From JAFKKS01 sp039808325 (GTDB lineage Bacteria; Pseudomonadota; Alphaproteobacteria; Rhizobiales; Xanthobacteraceae), in the NCBI GenBank assembly GCA_039808325.1, contig JBDHSU010000057.1:1-24052 (forward strand): a stretch of 24,052 nucleotides of DNA, read 5' to 3'. The notes beneath the pieces are model-generated. The model had not been told where the DNA came from and did not search any database. It saw only the letters and a list, made by a program, of their open reading frames with translations. Below, one piece after another: positions 21,391 through 24,052 of the stretch (within the stretch, counting starts at the first letter, position 1; every line of letters starts with the position of its first letter). The position numbers were made by a program, and so were the translations under genes.

Positions 21391-22784
21391 CAAAGCGCCT
21401 TGACGATCTCTTCCGTCATCTTCTTGGCATCGCCGAACAGCATCATCGTGTTGTCGCGGAAGAACAGCTCGTTTTCGACCCCGGCATAACCGGAGCCCAT
21501 GCCGCGCTTCACGAACAACACCGTCTTCGCCTTCTCCACGTCGAGGACCGGCATGCCGTAGATCGGCGACGACTTGTCCGTCTTCGCCGCCGGATTGGTG
21601 ACGTCGTTGGCGCCGATGACGTAGGCAACGTCGGCGGTCGCGAACTCGGAGTTGATGTCTTCGAGCTCGAACACCTCATCGTAAGGCACGTTCGCTTCCG
21701 CGAGCAGCACGTTCATGTGGCCCGGCATGCGGCCCGCGACCGGATGGATCGCATACTTGACCTCGACGCCCTCGGCCTTGAGCCGATCCGCCATCTCGCG
21801 CAGCGCATGCTGCGCCTGCGCCACCGCCATGCCGTAGCCGGGCACGATGATGACCTTCGACGCGTTCTTCATGATGAAGGCGGCGTCGTCGGCCGAGCCC
21901 TGCTTCACCGGCCGCGCTTCCTTGGCGCCGGCAGGGCCGGCGGTCTCGCCGCCGAAGCCGCCGAGGATGACGGAGATGAAGGAGCGGTTCATCCCCTTGC
22001 ACATGATGTACGAGAGGATGGCGCCGGAGGAGCCGACGAGCGCGCCGGTGATGATCAGCGCGGTATTGCCGAGCGTGAAGCCGATGCCCGCCGCCGCCCA
22101 GCCCGAATACGAGTTGAGCATCGAGATCACGACCGGCATGTCGGCGCCGCCGATGGGGATGATCAGCAGCACGCCGAGCGCAAAGGACACCAGCGTGATC
22201 AGCCAGAACACCACCGGGCTTTCGGTGAGCACGAAGACGACAATCAGCACCACCAGCAGCGCCGCCAGCGCGACATTGACGACGTGCCGCATCGGCAGAA
22301 GGATCGGCGCGCCGCTCATGCGCCCGTCGAGCTTGAGGAACGCGATGATCGAGCCGGTGAAGGTGATGGCGCCGATGGCGACGCCGATCGACATTTCGAC
22401 CAGGCTCGCCCCGTGGATAGCGCCTGGCGCGCCGATGCCGAAGGCGCGCGGCGCGTAAAGCGCGCCGGCGGCGACGAGCACCGCCGCGAGGCCGACGAGC
22501 GAGTGGAACGCGGCGACCAGTTGCGGCATCGCCGTCATCGGCACCCGGCGCGCGATGAGGGCGCCGATGCCGCCGCCGATCGCCATGCCGATCACCACAA
22601 GAAGCCATCCGGTGAAGCCGGCGGGTGGCGCATAGGCAAGCGTGGTGACGATGGCGATCGCCATGCCGACCATGCCGAACAGGTTGCCCTGTCGGCTTGT
22701 CACCGGGCTCGAAAGGCCGCGCAGCGACAGAATGAACAGCACGCCCGCAACGAGATAGAGCAGCGCGGCGATATTGGCGCTCAT
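21390..22784 (-). CDS. pntB: NAD(P) transhydrogenase subunit beta
   Basis: 464-residue membrane subunit of proton-translocating transhydrogenase, which uses the proton gradient to reduce NADP+ with NADH. About nine hydrophobic segments form part of the proton channel (domain II) over the first 270 or so residues. The NADP(H)-binding domain III starts near residue 313, with GYGMAVAQ (316-323), HPVAGRMPGHMNVLLAEA, GANDVTNPAA and KRGMGSGYAG (426-435), all diagnostic. It is the third gene of the pntAA-pntAB-pntB operon and directly overlaps the DUF3574 gene. It ensures NADPH supply for biosynthesis and oxidative defence. Confidence 0.98.
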   Translation of the reverse strand: MSANIAALLYLVAGVLFILSLRGLSSPVTSRQGNLFGMVGMAIAIVTTLAYAPPAGFTGWLLVVIGMAIGGGIGALIARRVPMTAMPQLVAAFHSLVGLAAVLVAAGALYAPRAFGIGAPGAIHGASLVEMSIGVAIGAITFTGSIIAFLKLDGRMSGAPILLPMRHVVNVALAALLVVLIVVFVLTESPVVFWLITLVSFALGVLLIIPIGGADMPVVISMLNSYSGWAAAGIGFTLGNTALIITGALVGSSGAILSYIMCKGMNRSFISVILGGFGGETAGPAGAKEARPVKQGSADDAAFIMKNASKVIIVPGYGMAVAQAQHALREMADRLKAEGVEVKYAIHPVAGRMPGHMNVLLAEANVPYDEVFELEDINSEFATADVAYVIGANDVTNPAAKTDKSSPIYGMPVLDVEKAKTVLFVKRGMGSGYAGVENELFFRDNTMMLFGDAKKMTEEIVKAL

Positions 22785-22815
22785 GAGGACGCCCCCGATC
22801 TAGCGTTCATCAGTC

Positions 22816-23253
22816 TCACCGCTGCTTCTTTTGATACATCGCCAGCATGCGCTGCGTGACCAGGAAGCCACCGAAGATGTTCACGCTGGCGAGAACGAGC
22901 GCGATGAAGCCGAAGAACCGGGCGGCGCCCGTTCCGGTTTCCTGCCCCATGGCGCCGACACCGACGGCGAGCAGCGCGCCGACGACGATCACCGACGAGA
23001 TGGCGTTCGTCACCGACATCAGCGGCGTATGCAGCGCCGGCGTCACAGACCAGACGACGTAATAGCCGACGAAGACGGCGAGCACGAAGATCGACAGGCG
23101 GAAGACGAACGGATCGATGAGGCCGCCGGTCGCGGCACTGGCGCCGTGTGCGGCCGCGTCGGCGAAAGTCTGCGCGGCGTCGGCGGCCTGGCGCGCGACT
23201 TCGGCGGCGGCCCGCGCGTGATCCGCGGCTTCTTGCGGCGTGAATGTCGCCAT
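22816..23253 (-). CDS. pntAB: NAD(P) transhydrogenase subunit alpha part 2 (membrane domain)
   Basis: 145-residue membrane subunit corresponding to the C-terminal, channel-forming part of E. coli PntA. Alphaproteobacteria split this subunit into two genes. An Ala-rich helical N-terminus (about residues 1-45) precedes FVFRLSIFVLAVFVGYYVVWSV. Then comes the diagnostic TPALHTPLMSVTNAISSVIVVGAL, and finally the FFGFIALVLASVNIFGGFLVTQRML helix. ATG 23253 was chosen for AGGAG about 8 bases upstream; the frame open to 23313 overlaps pntAA. It starts 10 bases after the pntAA stop and ends 31 bases before pntB. Confidence 0.96.
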   Translation of the reverse strand: MATFTPQEAADHARAAAEVARQAADAAQTFADAAAHGASAATGGLIDPFVFRLSIFVLAVFVGYYVVWSVTPALHTPLMSVTNAISSVIVVGALLAVGVGAMGQETGTGAARFFGFIALVLASVNIFGGFLVTQRMLAMYQKKQR

Positions 23254-23263
23254 GCTCAGTCTC

Positions 23264-24052
23264 CTAGGCAGCCGGCTTCGGCTGGAAATTCGGGTGCACG
23301 ATGGCGCCATCATGCGTCAACGCCGTGGCCTTCACGAGTTCGTCGTCCCATGGGACCGCGAGCGACTTGCTCTCTTTGTTGATCAGCACTTCGAGGAACG
23401 CGACGAGGTTACGGGCGTAGAGGCTCGACGCGGTCGCCGCGAGACGCCCGGGAACGTTGGCGTAACCCACGATCTTCACGCCGTTCGCGTTCACGACCTC
23501 GTCCGGCCGCGCGCCCTCGACATTGCCGCCGCGCTCGACCGCGAGATCGACGACGACCGAGCCCGGCCGCATCGACGCGACCATGTCGGCGGAAATCAGC
23601 CGCGGCGCCGGACGCCCCGGGATCAGCGCCGTGGTCACGACGATGTCCTGCTTCTTGATATGGTCGGCGACCAGCGCAGCCTGCTTCGCCTGATACTCCT
23701 TGGACATTTCCTTGGCGTAGCCGCCGGACGTCTCGGCTTGCTTGAATTCGTCGTCCTCGACGGCAACGAACTTGGCGCCGAGGCTCTCGACCTGCTCCTT
23801 CGCGGCCGGGCGCACGTCGGTTGCGGTGACGACGGCGCCTATCCGCCGCGCGGTCGCGATCGCCTGGAGGCCGGCGACGCCCGCGCCCATGACGAAGATA
23901 CGCGCGGCCGGCACCGTCCCCGCCGCCGTCATCATCATCGGCAGCGCGCGGCCGTATTCGCCGGCGGCGTCGACGATCGCGCGGTAGCCGGCGAGGTTGG
24001 CCTGCGAGGAGAGGACGTCCATCACCTGCGCGCGCGTGATGCGTGGCATCAG
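23264..24052 (-). CDS. pntAA: NAD(P) transhydrogenase subunit alpha part 1 (NAD-binding), 5' truncated by window edge
   Basis: Cytoplasmic NAD(H)-binding subunit of proton-translocating transhydrogenase (domain I). 262 residues are visible and the frame is open to the last base. The first visible residues (LMPRITRAQ) match the middle of the family, so roughly the first third is missing. The ATG at 24049 is internal. DVLSSQANLAGYRAV-type sequence leads to the Rossmann motif GAGVAG (visible 56-61) and ribose-binding D79 in TATDVRP. EFKQAETSGGYAKEMS is the mobile-loop region. Further on come TTALIPGRPAP and VDLAVERGGN. The protein ends without a membrane domain, which is encoded separately by pntAB. 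Confidence 0.96.
   Translation of the reverse strand: MMPRITRAQVMDVLSSQANLAGYRAIVDAAGEYGRALPMMMTAAGTVPAARIFVMGAGVAGLQAIATARRIGAVVTATDVRPAAKEQVESLGAKFVAVEDDEFKQAETSGGYAKEMSKEYQAKQAALVADHIKKQDIVVTTALIPGRPAPRLISADMVASMRPGSVVVDLAVERGGNVEGARPDEVVNANGVKIVGYANVPGRLAATASSLYARNLVAFLEVLINKESKSLAVPWDDELVKATALTHDGAIVHPNFQPKPAA

Noticed and set aside
21315..22859. 514-residue open frame antisense to pntB.
   Set aside because: It is opposite diagnostic transhydrogenase sequence; composition is dominated by His, Arg, Asp and Ala, with no recognisable fold.
1..24052. Prophage, integrative element, CRISPR array, tRNA or rRNA.
   Set aside because: No integrase, transposase, phage genes, regularly spaced repeats or recognisable structural RNA were seen on either strand.

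Overview
The window is GC-rich, densely coding chromosomal DNA whose gene content and order point to an alphaproteobacterium of the Hyphomicrobiales (Rhizobiales), of the Bradyrhizobium/Xanthobacter/Pseudolabrys type. The clues are the three-gene proton-translocating transhydrogenase, the ydcH-ydcH-purE-purK-rpsU neighbourhood, a GTG-started bS21 protein, and intergenic palindromic repeats of the type common in these bacteria (stem ATTGCCGGG/CCCGGCAAT). No tRNA, rRNA, CRISPR, integrase or transposase is visible. No gene-free gap exceeds 300 bases; the largest are 12538-12806 and 16031-16252.

Left part (1-6578): the end of a 14-TM MFS drug/proton antiporter, a convergent RraA-like/aldolase-fold protein, a glutathione transferase, a beta-carbonic anhydrase with a Tat-type export signal, a propionyl-CoA synthetase-type ligase on the minus strand, and a divergent TauE/SafE-type anion permease. 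These look like independent metabolic genes.

Middle (6579-13602): a two-gene RND efflux operon (lipoprotein adaptor and inner-membrane pump, overlapping by ATGA, with no outer-membrane channel gene nearby), then a fatty-acyl-CoA ligase, then a PadR-family regulator. The regulator has a Gly/Arg/His-rich N-terminal tail like E. coli YqjI/NfeR. A cluster of AAGATATATCTT-like boxes precedes it, and copies of one composite palindromic repeat flank it in opposite orientation. A very short ORF with an excellent Shine-Dalgarno site points away from the operators and runs into the repeat. It may be the remnant of a divergent target gene. This is the most interesting spot in the window.

Right part (13603-24052): a secreted DUF4189 protein and a GMC oxidoreductase (minus strand), two divergent YdcH-like coiled-coil proteins, a perfect 23-bp tandem duplication, the purEK purine operon behind a clear sigma-70-type promoter, rpsU (bS21), a TPR lipoprotein, a ChaA-type cation/proton exchanger, and the pntAA-pntAB-pntB transhydrogenase operon with a DUF3574 secreted protein coupled to its 3' end. 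The pntAA gene runs off the right edge.

Most of the window is ordinary core or conserved accessory genome. I do not see a clearly novel multi-gene system. The findings are mainly regulatory or structural: the PadR locus, the repeats, the tandem duplication, the coupled DUF3574 gene and an atypical RND TM10 residue.
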